Source: Caldovatus aquaticus (GTDB lineage: Bacteria > Pseudomonadota > Alphaproteobacteria > Acetobacterales > Acetobacteraceae). Taken from it: 64,000 nt of DNA. The first letter of the stretch is position 1. The number at the start of each line of letters is the position of its first letter. A program made the translations under genes and the position numbers. The notes under the pieces are model-generated. The model saw nothing but the letters and a program-made list of their open reading frames with translations. It was not told the origin of the DNA and searched no databases. Below, piece after piece: positions 46,410 through 56,428 of the stretch. The stretch lies in the NCBI RefSeq assembly GCF_019458025.1, contig NZ_JAHZUY010000011.1, positions 33,669 through 97,668 of the forward strand. The letters run 5' to 3'.

Positions 46410-47477
46410 ATGCCCGACACCGCCAGCCTCGCCCCGGTCCCCGCCGCGCCCGCGGCGGAGGCGCCCCGCCCCGCCCTCTCGGTCGTCGTCCCGGCCTACA
46501 ACGAGGAGGCGGTGCTCGACGCCTTCCACGCCCGCCTCGCCGCGGCGATGGACCGGATCGGCCTGCCCTGGGAGGTGGTGTACGTGAACGACGGCTCGCG
46601 CGACGGCACGCTCGCGCGGCTGCTCGCGCTCCGCGCCGCCGATCCGCGCGTCGCGCTGGTCAATCTCAGCCGCAACTTCGGCAAGGAGATCGCGCTGACC
46701 GCCGGCCTCGACCACGCCGCCGCGACCGACGCCGTCGTGGTCATAGACGCAGACCTCCAGGACCCGCCCGAGGTCATCCCCGAACTCGTCGCCGCCTGGC
46801 GCGAGGGCTACGACGTCGTCTACGCCCAGCGCACCGCCCGGCACGGGGAGGGCTGGTTCAAGCGCCTGACGGCCGCCGCCTTCTACCGCCTGATGCAGCA
46901 TGTCGGCGGCCGCGTCGAGCTGCCCAAGGACACCGGCGACTTCCGCCTGATGAGCCGCCGCGCGGTGGACGCGCTGCTGCGCCTGCGCGAGCAGCACCGC
47001 TTCATGAAGGGCCTGTTCGCCTGGATCGGCTTCCCCTCGCGCGCCGTGCGCTACGAGCGCCACCCGCGCGCCGCCGGCACGAGCAAGTGGAACTACTGGC
47101 GGCTGTGGAACCTCTCGCTCGAGGGCATCACCAGCTTCACCGTCGCCCCGCTCAAGATCGCCACCTATCTCGGCCTCGCGACCTCGGTCATCGCGCTCCT
47201 CTACGGCCTGCAGGTGGTGGTCAAGACAGTGCTGTTCGGCAACCCCGTGGCGGGCTATCCGAGCCTGATGACCGTCGTCCTCTTCCTCGGCGGGGTGCAG
47301 CTCATGACGCTTGGCATCATCGGCGAGTATCTCGGCCGCGTGTTCAACGAGGCCAAGCAGCGCCCGCTCTACATCGTCGAGCGCCACCTGCCGAGCGGCT
47401 CGCCGGCGGCCGAGGCGGAGCCGCCGCGCCCGCCCGGCGGCGCGGCGGCCGCCGCCCCCGTGCGCGCCGCCGGCTGA
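46410..47477 (+). CDS. Glycosyltransferase family 2, DPM1/ArnC-like
   Basis: A 355-residue membrane-associated glycosyltransferase. The GT-A domain has LSVVVPAYNEEAVLDAFHAR, VYVNDGSRDGTLARLL, NLSRNFGKEIALTAGLDHA and VVVIDADLQDPPEVIPELV with the metal-binding Asp-x-Asp. DTGDFRLMSRRAVDALL and GTSKWNYWRLWNLSLEGITS follow. Two C-terminal transmembrane helices (ATSVIALLYGLQVVVKTVLF; MTVVLFLGGVQLMTLGIIGE) anchor it. Such enzymes transfer a sugar or phosphosugar to undecaprenyl phosphate for lipid A, O-antigen or membrane glycan modification (GtrB-like). The gene begins at ATG 46410; donor and acceptor unknown. Confidence 0.9.
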   Translation: MPDTASLAPVPAAPAAEAPRPALSVVVPAYNEEAVLDAFHARLAAAMDRIGLPWEVVYVNDGSRDGTLARLLALRAADPRVALVNLSRNFGKEIALTAGLDHAAATDAVVVIDADLQDPPEVIPELVAAWREGYDVVYAQRTARHGEGWFKRLTAAAFYRLMQHVGGRVELPKDTGDFRLMSRRAVDALLRLREQHRFMKGLFAWIGFPSRAVRYERHPRAAGTSKWNYWRLWNLSLEGITSFTVAPLKIATYLGLATSVIALLYGLQVVVKTVLFGNPVAGYPSLMTVVLFLGGVQLMTLGIIGEYLGRVFNEAKQRPLYIVERHLPSGSPAAEAEPPRPPGGAAAAAPVRAAG

Positions 47478-47519
47478 ACCGCCCCGGACCGCCCGCCGAG
47501 CCAGGATTGCCGCCGCCGC

Positions 47520-48584
47520 ATGTCAGGTTCCCGCCCCAGGCCCGCTCCCCCCGAGGCCGCGCCGCCGCCCCCGGCGCCGGAGCCGGACTTCGCCCCGCTC
47601 ACCACCGAACGCCTGACCCTGCGCCCGCTGCGCCCCGAGGACGCGCCCGCCCTGCACCGCCTGGTCAACGACTGGGAGGTGGCCAAAAATCTCGCCCGCG
47701 TGCCGTTCCCCTATCCGCGCGAACTGGCGGACGAGTGGATCGCCTCCACCCGCGCGCGCCTCGTCACCGGCGAGGGCTACGACCTCGCCATCGTCGGCCG
47801 CGACGAGCAGGACCGCGAGGTGCTGCTCGGCTGCGTTGGCCTCCGGCTCGACACCCGGGCGCCGCGCACGGCCGAGCTCGGCTACTGGGTCGGGCGGCGC
47901 TTCTGGGGCCACGGCGTCGCCACCGAGGCGGCGGGGCGGCTGCTGCGCTGGGGCCTCGCCCATCTCGACATAGACCGGGTCGAGGCCGAGGCGCTGCCGG
48001 ACAATGTGCGCTCGGCCGCCGTGTTGCGCCGGATCGGCTTCCGCGAGGCCGGGGAGGGCGTGACGGAGTTCCTCTCCCGCGGCGGCCCGCTGCCGGTGCG
48101 GCGGTTCGTGGCAGGGCGCGAGGACCTGCCCGGGGCGGAGGGCGGCCAGGAGGCGGCGCCGGCCGCGGCGGCCCCGGCCCAGGGCAAGCCCATCGTCCTG
48201 GTCGCCGCGGTCGCGCTGATCGACGCCGACGGCCGCGTGCTCCTCGCCCGCCGGCCGGAGGGCAAGCCGCTCGCCGGCCTCTGGGAGTTCCCGGGCGGCA
48301 AGGTCCACCCCGGCGAGACCCCGGAGGCGGCGCTGATCCGCGAGCTGAAGGAGGAGCTCGGCATCGACGTCGCCGAGAGCTGCCTCGCCCCCTTCGCCTT
48401 CGCCAGCCACGGCTACGAGCGCTTCCACCTGCTCATGCCGCTCTATCTCTGCCGGCGCTGGAGCGGCGCGGTGGTCGCGCGGGAGGGCCAGGCGCTCGCC
48501 TGGGTGCGGCCGCAGCGCCTCGGCGACTACGCCATGCCGCCGGCCGACAGGCCGCTGGTGGCGCTGCTGCGGGACTTCCTGTAG
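47520..48584 (+). CDS. Fused GNAT N-acetyltransferase and Nudix (MutT-like) hydrolase
   Basis: A 354-residue two-domain protein. Residues about 25-200 are a RimJ/RimL-type acetyltransferase (LTTERLTLRPLRPEDAPALH, LGYWVGRRFWGHGVATEAAG, EALPDNVRSAAVLRRIGFRE). After an Ala-rich linker, residues about 222-354 are a Nudix hydrolase with ARRPEGKPLAGLWEFPGGKV and the Nudix box in GKVHPGETPEAALIREL then KEELGI. The Nudix part resembles MutT-type dNTP pyrophosphatases that clean 8-oxo-dGTP. In related bacteria the two domains are commonly separate neighbours after argJ; here they are one chain. It starts 42 bases after the glycosyltransferase. Confidence 0.9.
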   Translation: MSGSRPRPAPPEAAPPPPAPEPDFAPLTTERLTLRPLRPEDAPALHRLVNDWEVAKNLARVPFPYPRELADEWIASTRARLVTGEGYDLAIVGRDEQDREVLLGCVGLRLDTRAPRTAELGYWVGRRFWGHGVATEAAGRLLRWGLAHLDIDRVEAEALPDNVRSAAVLRRIGFREAGEGVTEFLSRGGPLPVRRFVAGREDLPGAEGGQEAAPAAAAPAQGKPIVLVAAVALIDADGRVLLARRPEGKPLAGLWEFPGGKVHPGETPEAALIRELKEELGIDVAESCLAPFAFASHGYERFHLLMPLYLCRRWSGAVVAREGQALAWVRPQRLGDYAMPPADRPLVALLRDFL

Positions 48585-48780
48585 CGGGCACCGCCTCCCC
48601 GGTGCTTTCATCCCCGGCGACGGCATCGGAGGCCGGCCGCATGCGCCCGATCCGCGCCCGCGCCCCGGGGGAGGGAGGCCGCGCCCCGGCGGCGCGGGGC
48701 GAGGGCGCGCCGCACCCCGGCCCCCGCCGCCGCGCCGTCCGGTCCGCGGCCGCCGCCTGCCTTCCGGAGTCGGAGCCCCC

Positions 48781-49554
48781 ATGACGACGACCGCCAACCC
48801 CACCGCCTGCGTCCTCATCATCGGCAACGAGGTGCTCTCCGGCCGCACCCAGGACGCGAACCTGCAGTATCTCGCCCGCCGCCTCGGCGAGATCGGCATC
48901 GCGCTGCGCGAGGCGCGCGTCCTGCCCGACGACCGCGCCGCGATCGTCGCCGCCGTCAGCGAGGTGCGGGCGAGGTACGACCACGTCTTCACCACCGGCG
49001 GCATCGGCCCGACGCACGACGACATAACCAGCGAATGCATCGCCGAGGCCTTCGGCGTGCCGTGGGAGCCGCATCCGGCGGCCTGGGCGCTGCTCGAGAA
49101 CTACTACCGCCATCGCAACCCGCCGGGCGACTTCAACCCGGCGCGCCAGCGCATGGCCACCATGCCGCGCGGCGCGACGCTGATCGAGAACCCGGTCTCC
49201 CTCGCCCCCGGCTTCACCATCGGCAACGTCCACGTGCTCGCCGGCGTGCCGCGCGTGATGCAGGCGATGTTCGAGTCGCTCGCGCCGCGGCTGCGCGGCG
49301 GGCCGCCCATCGTCTCGCGCACGGTGCACGCGGACGGGCTGATGGAGGGCCGCATCGCCGAGGGCCTGGCCGACATCCAGCAGCGCTGGCCGGCGGTGGA
49401 GATCGGCAGCTATCCCTACTACCGCCCGGCGGGCGGCGGCGTCGCGGTGGTGGCGAAGGGCACCGACCCCGAGCAGGTGCGGGCGGCCGCGCACGACGTG
49501 GCGGCGTTCCTGCGCGCCTGCGGCGGGCATCCGGTGGAGGGCGAGCCGGCGTAG
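48781..49554 (+). CDS. CinA N-terminal / MoaB-like competence-damage protein
   Basis: A 257-residue protein of the molybdopterin-binding (MoCF) fold: ACVLIIGNEVLSGRTQDANL, VFTTGGIGPTHDDITSECIA, MPRGATLIENPVSLAPGFTI and VHVLAGVPRVMQAMFESLAP. It lacks the C-terminal nicotinamide-nucleotide amidase domain of full CinA. Alphaproteobacterial short forms of this kind are usually annotated competence/damage-inducible protein A, with ADP-ribose pyrophosphatase or unknown activity. The ATG at 48781 is clear although a ribosome site is weak (CGGAGTCGGAGCC). Its 3' end is inside a long inverted repeat. Confidence 0.88.
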   Translation: MTTTANPTACVLIIGNEVLSGRTQDANLQYLARRLGEIGIALREARVLPDDRAAIVAAVSEVRARYDHVFTTGGIGPTHDDITSECIAEAFGVPWEPHPAAWALLENYYRHRNPPGDFNPARQRMATMPRGATLIENPVSLAPGFTIGNVHVLAGVPRVMQAMFESLAPRLRGGPPIVSRTVHADGLMEGRIAEGLADIQQRWPAVEIGSYPYYRPAGGGVAVVAKGTDPEQVRAAAHDVAAFLRACGGHPVEGEPA

Positions 49555-49623
49555 GCCGCGCGCGGACGGCCGGTTCCGCCCGGGCGCGAAGGCGGGGGAG
49601 GGGCGGCCGCGCGGCCTACGCCG
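49547..49623. terminator. 16-bp perfect inverted repeat containing both stop codons (cinA-like / cupin)
   Basis: CGGCGTAGGCCGCGCG at 49547-49562 is exactly mirrored by CGCGCGGCCTACGCCG at 49608-49623, with a 45-base loop. The TAG stop of the cinA-like gene and the TAG stop of the leftward cupin gene lie in the arms at the same relative place. This is the longest perfect inverted repeat I found and is likely a 3'-end structure for both transcripts. Confidence 0.5.
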
Positions 49624-50134
49624 CCGGCGCGGCCTCGACCGCCTCGTAGGGATCGCGCCTCACGCGCTCCATGTTGACGCCCTCGATGCGCAGCAGGCGG
49701 GTCGGCCCGTCGCGCCGGGGCGAGTGCAGCACGCCCGGCTCGTAGAGGTGCGCGTCGCCCGGACGCAGCACGTAGTCGCGCAGGCGCCGCGCCTTGCCCG
49801 GCCGGCCTTCCGCCGGACGGGCGACGCACTCCCAGTCGGTCATCACCGTCTCGCCCGCCACCTGGCCGTAGATCGCCCAGGAGGGGCCGTGGTCGTGCGG
49901 CGGGCTGCCCTTCGGCCCCGCATAGCCGTGGGCGAGGATGGCGAAGCCGAGCTCCGGGTCCTCGTAGAGCACCTTCCGCTCCGGCGTGCCCTCCGGGATG
50001 TAGGCGGCGACGAAGGCCGGATCCCGCAGCGCCTCCTTCACCAGGGCGCAGACCCTCTGCCGGCCCTCGGGGCCGGGATGGGCCATCAGGGCCTCGCGGC
50101 ACCGCGCCGCGAACTGTTCGAGCGGGATGCCCAT
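49616..50134 (-). CDS. Cupin-fold protein, cysteine-dioxygenase-like
   Basis: A 172-residue single cupin. The metal-site motif is GSPPHDHGPSWAIYGQVAGE (His-x-His and a later acidic residue), and the second cupin motif is around DYVLRPGDAHLYEPGVLHS (His). A helical N-terminus (LEQFAARCREALMAHPGPEG) precedes. The arrangement resembles thiol dioxygenases and related small-molecule cupins, but I cannot name the substrate. The ATG at 50134 was chosen because GGAGGTT lies just upstream. It is divergent from an Lrp-family regulator, which may control it. Confidence 0.8.
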   Translation of the reverse strand: MGIPLEQFAARCREALMAHPGPEGRQRVCALVKEALRDPAFVAAYIPEGTPERKVLYEDPELGFAILAHGYAGPKGSPPHDHGPSWAIYGQVAGETVMTDWECVARPAEGRPGKARRLRDYVLRPGDAHLYEPGVLHSPRRDGPTRLLRIEGVNMERVRRDPYEAVEAAPAA

Positions 50135-50316
50135 GGGCGGAACCTCCGGGGCTTCGCGTGGCGGATGCGGCGAGGCTAGCAGCCCCCGGCCCGCGCCGGG
50201 AAGCGGCAACCCCGCCGCGGCGCGGCGGAAGCCCTCGCGCCCTTCGCGTCACCCTTCCCGCGCGAATCTCGCCCTCTTCCGTTCCGCCCGCCCCGAAAGG
50301 CGCATATCCTCCGGCC

Positions 50317-50787
50317 ATGGACGCGATAGACCGGAAGATCGTCGTCGCCCTGCAGCAGGACGGCAGCGCGGGGCTGGCGGAACTCTCCAAGGTCGCGGGG
50401 CTTTCCGTCTCCGCCACCGCGGAGCGGGTGAAGCGGCTCGAGGAGCGCCAGGTGATCCGCGGCTGGCGCGCCGACCTCGACCCGGTCGCGGTCGGCTGCC
50501 CGCTGCTCGCCTTCGTCTTCGTCGCCCTGCGCGGCGGGACGAAGGAGGAGGCGGCCTTCCGCAAGGCGATGCGGCGCGAGGAGACGGTGCTGGAATGCCA
50601 TCAGGTCAGCGGCGCCTGGACCCATCTGCTGAAGCTGCGCCTCGCCGACCTCGCCGCGCTCGAGGCCTTCCTCGCCGGCCTGCGAGGGCAGTCCGCGGTG
50701 GACCGGACGGAGGTGCTGGTCGCCCTCGCCACGGCGAAGGAGACCGCGATCCTCCCCGTCGCCCCCGCCCCGCCGGAGGAGGAGTGA
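50317..50787 (+). CDS. Lrp/AsnC family transcriptional regulator
   Basis: A 156-residue regulator: N-terminal helix-turn-helix ([55 protein letters not shown]) and a C-terminal RAM domain ([40 protein letters not shown]). It probably binds an amino acid and acts locally. The gene is divergent from the cupin with 182 bases between, the usual layout for an Lrp protein and its target. If the cupin is a cysteine dioxygenase, cysteine would be an obvious effector; this is inference. The aat gene follows by 82 bases. Confidence 0.9.
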   Translation: MDAIDRKIVVALQQDGSAGLAELSKVAGLSVSATAERVKRLEERQVIRGWRADLDPVAVGCPLLAFVFVALRGGTKEEAAFRKAMRREETVLECHQVSGAWTHLLKLRLADLAALEAFLAGLRGQSAVDRTEVLVALATAKETAILPVAPAPPEEE

Positions 50788-50869
50788 CCCGCCGCCGTCC
50801 CGCCGCCGTTCCCGCGGCGCGGCCTCCTGCGGCATACTCGCTGCCGAGGTCCGCCGTCACCGCCGCGTC

Positions 50870-51565
50870 ATGAGCCGCCGCGCCTTCGAGATCACCCCCG
50901 AGCTGATGCTCCGCGCCTACCGCGCGGGCCTGTTCCCGATGGCGGAGAGCCGGTCGGGGGAGCGGCTCTACTGGCTCGATCCCGAGCTGCGCGGCGTGCT
51001 GCCGCTCGATGAGGGCTTCCACCTGCCGCGGCGGCTCGCGCGCACCGTGCTCTCCGGCCGCTTCCGGGTGAGCGCGGACGCGGACTTCGCCGCCGTGATC
51101 GCGGGCTGCGCGGCGCGCGCGCCGGGGCGCGAGGACACCTGGATCAACCCGGAGATCGAGCGCCTGTTCGGCGCCCTGCACCAGCAGGGCCACGCCCACT
51201 CGGTCGAGGTCTGGAACGCCGAGGGGCGGCTCGCCGGCGGCCTCTACGGCGTGGCGCTGGGCGGGGCGTTCTTCGGCGAGAGCATGTTCAGCCGCGAGCG
51301 CGACGCCTCCAAGGTGGCCCTGGTGCATCTCGTGGCGCGGCTCCGCCTCGGCGGCTTCACGCTGCTCGACACCCAGTTCCTGACCGCGCACCTCGCGCAG
51401 TTCGGCGCGCTGGAGATCCCGCGCGCGGAGTACAGGCGCCGCCTCGCCCGGGCGATGGAGGTGCCGGCGCGCTGGCTGCCCGCCGTGCCGCCCGCGGCGC
51501 TGGAGGCGGAAATCCGCAGGATGCGGGCCGGCCCGGCGGAGGCCGGGCCGGGCAAGGAGCCGTAG
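50870..51565 (+). CDS. aat: Leucyl/phenylalanyl-tRNA--protein transferase
   Basis: A 231-residue enzyme that adds Leu or Phe from charged tRNA to proteins with N-terminal Arg or Lys, marking them for ClpAP by the N-degron pathway. Motifs: [100 protein letters not shown] and [20 protein letters not shown]. The length is normal, with a short charged tail. It converges on a Bug gene, with a strong hairpin between them. Confidence 0.96.
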   Translation: MSRRAFEITPELMLRAYRAGLFPMAESRSGERLYWLDPELRGVLPLDEGFHLPRRLARTVLSGRFRVSADADFAAVIAGCAARAPGREDTWINPEIERLFGALHQQGHAHSVEVWNAEGRLAGGLYGVALGGAFFGESMFSRERDASKVALVHLVARLRLGGFTLLDTQFLTAHLAQFGALEIPRAEYRRRLARAMEVPARWLPAVPPAALEAEIRRMRAGPAEAGPGKEP

Positions 51566-51608
51566 AGCCGGTCACGGACGGGGCGCCGTCGCCGCGCGCC
51601 CGGCCGCG

Positions 51609-51638
51609 GGCGGCGAGGCGGCAGCGGCCCTCGCCGCC
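51609..51638. terminator. Perfect 10-bp hairpin between aat and a convergent Bug gene
   Basis: GGCGGCGAGG (51609-51618), a 10-base loop, CCTCGCCGCC (51629-51638). It lies midway in the 90-base spacer between the two converging genes and would fold in both transcripts. No T-run follows on either strand. Confidence 0.5.
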
Positions 51639-51655
51639 GGGCGGCCGCGCCGCCG

Positions 51656-52645
51656 TCAGTCCGCGTACTGGCCCGCCGCCTGGATCAGCGGCCGCCAGCG
51701 CGCGATCTCCGCCATCCAGAACTGGCGGTGGAACTCCGGCGTCGCCTGCTCCTCCGGCACCGGCGTGGTGCCGAGGTCGGCGAAGCGCTGCACCACCTTG
51801 GGGTCCTTGAGCGCCGCCTGCAGCGCGCGCGAGAGCCGCTCGATCACCGGCCGCGGCGTGCCGCGCGGCGCGTAGAGCCCGTGCCAGATCGTCACCTCGA
51901 GGTCCGGCAGCCCGGCCTCGGCCGCGGTCGGGACGTTCGGCAGGCTGGGCACGCGCTCGCGCGTGGTGACGGCGAAGACCTTGATCTCGCCGGCGCGGAT
52001 CTGCTCGGTGGTGTTGGTGGTCTGGTCGCACATCAGGTCCACGCGGCCGGAGAGCAGCTCCTGCATCGCGGGCCCCGTGCCGCGGAAGGGCACGGTCGTC
52101 ATCGGCGCGTCCACCTTGCTCATCAGCAGCAGGCCGCAGAGGTGCGAGGCGGCGCCGATGCCGGCGTTGGCGTAGTTCAGCTTGTCGCGCTCGCGGCGGA
52201 TCACCGCGATCGCCTCCTGCAGGGTGTTGGCGGGGAAGTCCTTGCGCGCCACCAGCGTCATCGGCACCGCGGTGATCAGGCCGATGGTCTCGAAGCCGTT
52301 GATCGGGTCGTAGGGCAGGCGCCGGTAGAGGGTGGGGATGGTCGCCATGCCGATGTGGTGCAGCAGCAGGGTGTAGCCGTCCGGCCGCGCCTGCGCGACG
52401 CGCGCGGCGCCGAGCGTGCCGCCGGCCCCGCCGACGTTCTCCACCACCACGGTCTGGCCGAGGTCGCGGCTCATCGCCTCGGCGATCAGGCGCGCCACGG
52501 TGTCGGTCGGGCCGCCGGCGGCGAAGGGCACCACGATGGTGACGGTGCGGGTGGGGTAGGAGGCCTGGGCGCGGGCGGCCAGCGGGGCGGCCGCAAGGCC
52601 CAGCACGGCGGGCGCGACGAGCGCGCGCCGGGAGAGTGTTGCCAT
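51656..52645 (-). CDS. Bug/TctC family substrate-binding protein
   Basis: A 329-residue periplasmic binding protein with an intact export signal (SRRALVAPAVLGLAAAPLAA, cut after ARA). Family segments: YPTRTVTIVVPFAAGGPTD, VVVENVGGAGGTLGAARVAQ, LHHIGMATIPTLYRRLPYDP, VPFRGTGPAMQELLSGRVDL and IKVFAVTTRERVPSLPNVPT. The ATG at 52645 follows GAAGGAGGAG. It stands alone: no transporter or enzyme gene is co-directional nearby. A 12-base palindrome lies about 150 bases upstream, and a TTGACA hexamer lies at 52719-52724. Ligand unknown. Confidence 0.92.
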   Translation of the reverse strand: MATLSRRALVAPAVLGLAAAPLAARAQASYPTRTVTIVVPFAAGGPTDTVARLIAEAMSRDLGQTVVVENVGGAGGTLGAARVAQARPDGYTLLLHHIGMATIPTLYRRLPYDPINGFETIGLITAVPMTLVARKDFPANTLQEAIAVIRRERDKLNYANAGIGAASHLCGLLLMSKVDAPMTTVPFRGTGPAMQELLSGRVDLMCDQTTNTTEQIRAGEIKVFAVTTRERVPSLPNVPTAAEAGLPDLEVTIWHGLYAPRGTPRPVIERLSRALQAALKDPKVVQRFADLGTTPVPEEQATPEFHRQFWMAEIARWRPLIQAAGQYAD

Positions 52646-53241
52646 GGCGGGTTCTCCTCCTTCGTGCAGCGCCGGTGCCGTGCGGCCGTTCCCGGGCCTG
52701 TCGGGCGGCCGGGACGGCTGTCAAGGCCGTCGCGTCGCGCGCGATGGCCTTTCCGCCCCACCGCCTCCGGCTCTGCGGCGCCGGGATTCACGGTCCTGTT
52801 GCAACAGTCTAGCCTGTTCCCATACCGAATCCAGACCCGCTCGGCCCGCTGCTCGCCTGCGCGGCGGCGGTGCGCCGGGATCCCCGCGCCAGCCCGCTCG
52901 TGCGCGAGGCGCCCGGCCGCGCGCCGGCCGGGGCGGACCCGGCGCCATGAGCAACGCCGCCGGCAGGACGCCGCCGCGGCCCGCCCTCTTCGCCGCCCAC
53001 GACCCCGCGCCGCGCACGCCGGAGCGCATGGCCCCGCGCGCCCCCGGCTGCTCGCCCTGCTCGCGGCGGCGCGGGCGGCGGCGGCCCTGCTGTTCCACAC
53101 CACGGCGAACCGGCTGCCCGAGGCGGAGCGCGAGGCGCTGCGCGCCGCCTTCCGTGCCGGGATGGAACGGCTGGCGGCGGCCGGCCGCGCGGAGGAGTAG
53201 GCCGGGCGCCGCCCGAGCGGGCCGGCGCGGCGCCCGCCCGC
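52646..53241. other. 596-base spacer between Bug gene and lepA, with a 12-bp palindrome
   Basis: It contains the perfect palindrome CTGTTGCAACAG at 52796-52807 within a short, comparatively AT-rich patch (52786-52840). It also has a minus-strand TTGACA (52719-52724) with no recognisable -10, and a probable broken small gene at 52947-53200. The palindrome shares the TGTTGC/GCAACA half-site with the gltD leader. Other short frames here look like noise. Confidence 0.4.
52947..53200 (+). pseudogene. Possible small gene with one-base frameshift
   Basis: From the ATG at 52947 the frame reads MSNAAGRTPPRPALFAAHDP and continues through RTPERMAPRAP with natural composition. At a C5 run near 53040 a switch by one base continues with LLALLAAARAAAALLFHTTA, NRLPEAEREALRAAFRAGME and ends at a TAG at 53200. 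Joined, the product would be about 84 residues with a hydrophobic helix and an amphipathic tail. One C missing from the run would explain it, either a real mutation or a sequencing error. I do not recognise the family. Confidence 0.3.
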
Positions 53242-55047
<1,806 letters not shown>

Positions 55048-55102
55048 CGGGAATCCGGCGGGCGCCGGCGGGCGGGGGCGGCGGCCGGCGGCTGTTTCCG
55101 CT

Positions 55103-55130
55103 CAGATAGGCCAGACCGCCCGGAATTCAA
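55103..55130 (-). promoter_or_regulatory. Possible lepA promoter
   Basis: Minus strand TTGAAT (55125-55130), a 16-base spacer, TATCTG (55103-55108), in the only AT-rich patch of the spacer upstream of lepA. The spacing to the start codon is suitable (about 55 bases). The match to consensus is moderate. Confidence 0.4.
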
Positions 55131-55254
55131 AGCTTTGGCCCGCGGCGCCGCAGGGCGCCGGCGGGGCCCGGCCGCGACGGCGGGACGCCCGCGGCGGCGT
55201 GCTCTCCGGCGGCCGCGCCGGGAGGGAGCGCGGCCGCCCCCGCTCCGCCCGGCC

Positions 55255-56328
55255 TCAGAATGCCGGCGCGCGGCCGAACGCCTCCGCCCAGCGGGCGCGG
55301 TAGCGCTCGAGCGCCTGCGGGTTCTGCAGCCGTGGCGGAAGGCGGCCGGCGGCGATCTCGGCGAAGGCCTCGACCGCGTAGCGGGCGATGCGCCGCCGGC
55401 TCTCCTCGGTCACCCCCGCCGTGTGCTGGGTGGCGATCACCCGCGGATGGGCGAGCAGCGGATGGTCGGTGGGCGGCGGCTCGTCCACCCAGACGTCGAG
55501 CCCGGCGCCGGCGAGGTGGCCGGATTCGAGCGCCTCGAGCAGCGCCGCCTCGTCGTGGATGCCGCCGCGCGCGGTGGTGACGAACACCGCGCCCCGGCGC
55601 ATCGCGGCGAAGGCCGCGGCGCCGAACATGCCGCGCGTCGTCGCGTCGTAGGGGCAGTGCAGCGAGACCACGTCGCTCTCGGCGAGCAGCGTCGGCAGCT
55701 CCACCTTCTCCGCCCCGCGCGCGGCCACCGTCGCGGCGTCGAGATAGGGGTCGGCCGCCAGCACCCGGCAGCCGAAGGCCGCGCGCAGGATCGCGGCGAC
55801 GCGCGTCCCCACATGGCCGATCCCGACCAGCCCGACCGTGCGCCCCGCGATCTCGCGCCCCATGAAGGCGGCGCGGTCCTCGGCCCGCCCGGCGCGCATC
55901 GCCGCCGCCGTCTCCGGCATGCGCTTGAGCAGCGCGAGCATCATGCCGACCGCGTGCTCGGCCACCCCCTGGGCGTTGGCGCCGGCCTGGTTGACCACCG
56001 CCACCCCGGCATCGGTGCAGGCGGCGACGTCGATCGGGTCGAAGCCGGCGCCCGAGCTCACCGCGGCGAGCAGGTTCGGCACCGCCGCCAGGAACTCCGC
56101 CGTCACGTGCATCGGCCGCGGCAGCTCCTGGCGCGAGGCCCGCACGTAGTAGGCGTGGCAGGAGCGGAGCTGGGCGCGCATCGCCTCGCCCGACTCGCTC
56201 GGCGCGATCTCGACCAGTTCGAGTTCGGGGTGGGCGCGCGCCGCCTCGAAGAAGGAGGGGTGCGGCGGCCTGCCGAGATAGCCGATCCTGAGCCGCGCCG
56301 GCGCGCCGCCGGCCCTGCTGTCCTGCAT
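55255..56328 (-). CDS. D-isomer-specific 2-hydroxyacid dehydrogenase
   Basis: A 357-residue NAD-dependent dehydrogenase. Motifs: NQAGANAQGVAEHAVGMMLA, VGLVGIGHVGTRVAAILRAA (nucleotide binding), catalytic Arg in TTARGGIHDEAALL, Glu in VDEPPPTDHPL and His in ATQHTAGVTEE. It has a longer C-terminal tail (LQNPQALERYRARWAEAFGR) than the copy at 6187 and is only distantly similar to it. It lies upstream of lepA but 207 bases away, and 100 bases downstream of the thiolase on the same strand, so it may be read with that gene. Substrate unknown. Confidence 0.9.
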   Translation of the reverse strand: MQDSRAGGAPARLRIGYLGRPPHPSFFEAARAHPELELVEIAPSESGEAMRAQLRSCHAYYVRASRQELPRPMHVTAEFLAAVPNLLAAVSSGAGFDPIDVAACTDAGVAVVNQAGANAQGVAEHAVGMMLALLKRMPETAAAMRAGRAEDRAAFMGREIAGRTVGLVGIGHVGTRVAAILRAAFGCRVLAADPYLDAATVAARGAEKVELPTLLAESDVVSLHCPYDATTRGMFGAAAFAAMRRGAVFVTTARGGIHDEAALLEALESGHLAGAGLDVWVDEPPPTDHPLLAHPRVIATQHTAGVTEESRRRIARYAVEAFAEIAAGRLPPRLQNPQALERYRARWAEAFGRAPAF

Positions 56329-56428
56329 CCGTCCCGGGTCCCTGCGCTGGAAGACGGCGCCACCATGCCAGCCGCGGCGGCGGCCGGCTAGAGGCGCCCC
56401 CGGCCCGCCGCCTGCGCCGGCGCCGCCG

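Noticed and set aside
52696..52724. Perfect TTGACA as a promoter for the third Bug gene
   Set aside because: The matching -10 position reads ACAGGC, so the hexamer alone does not support a promoter call.
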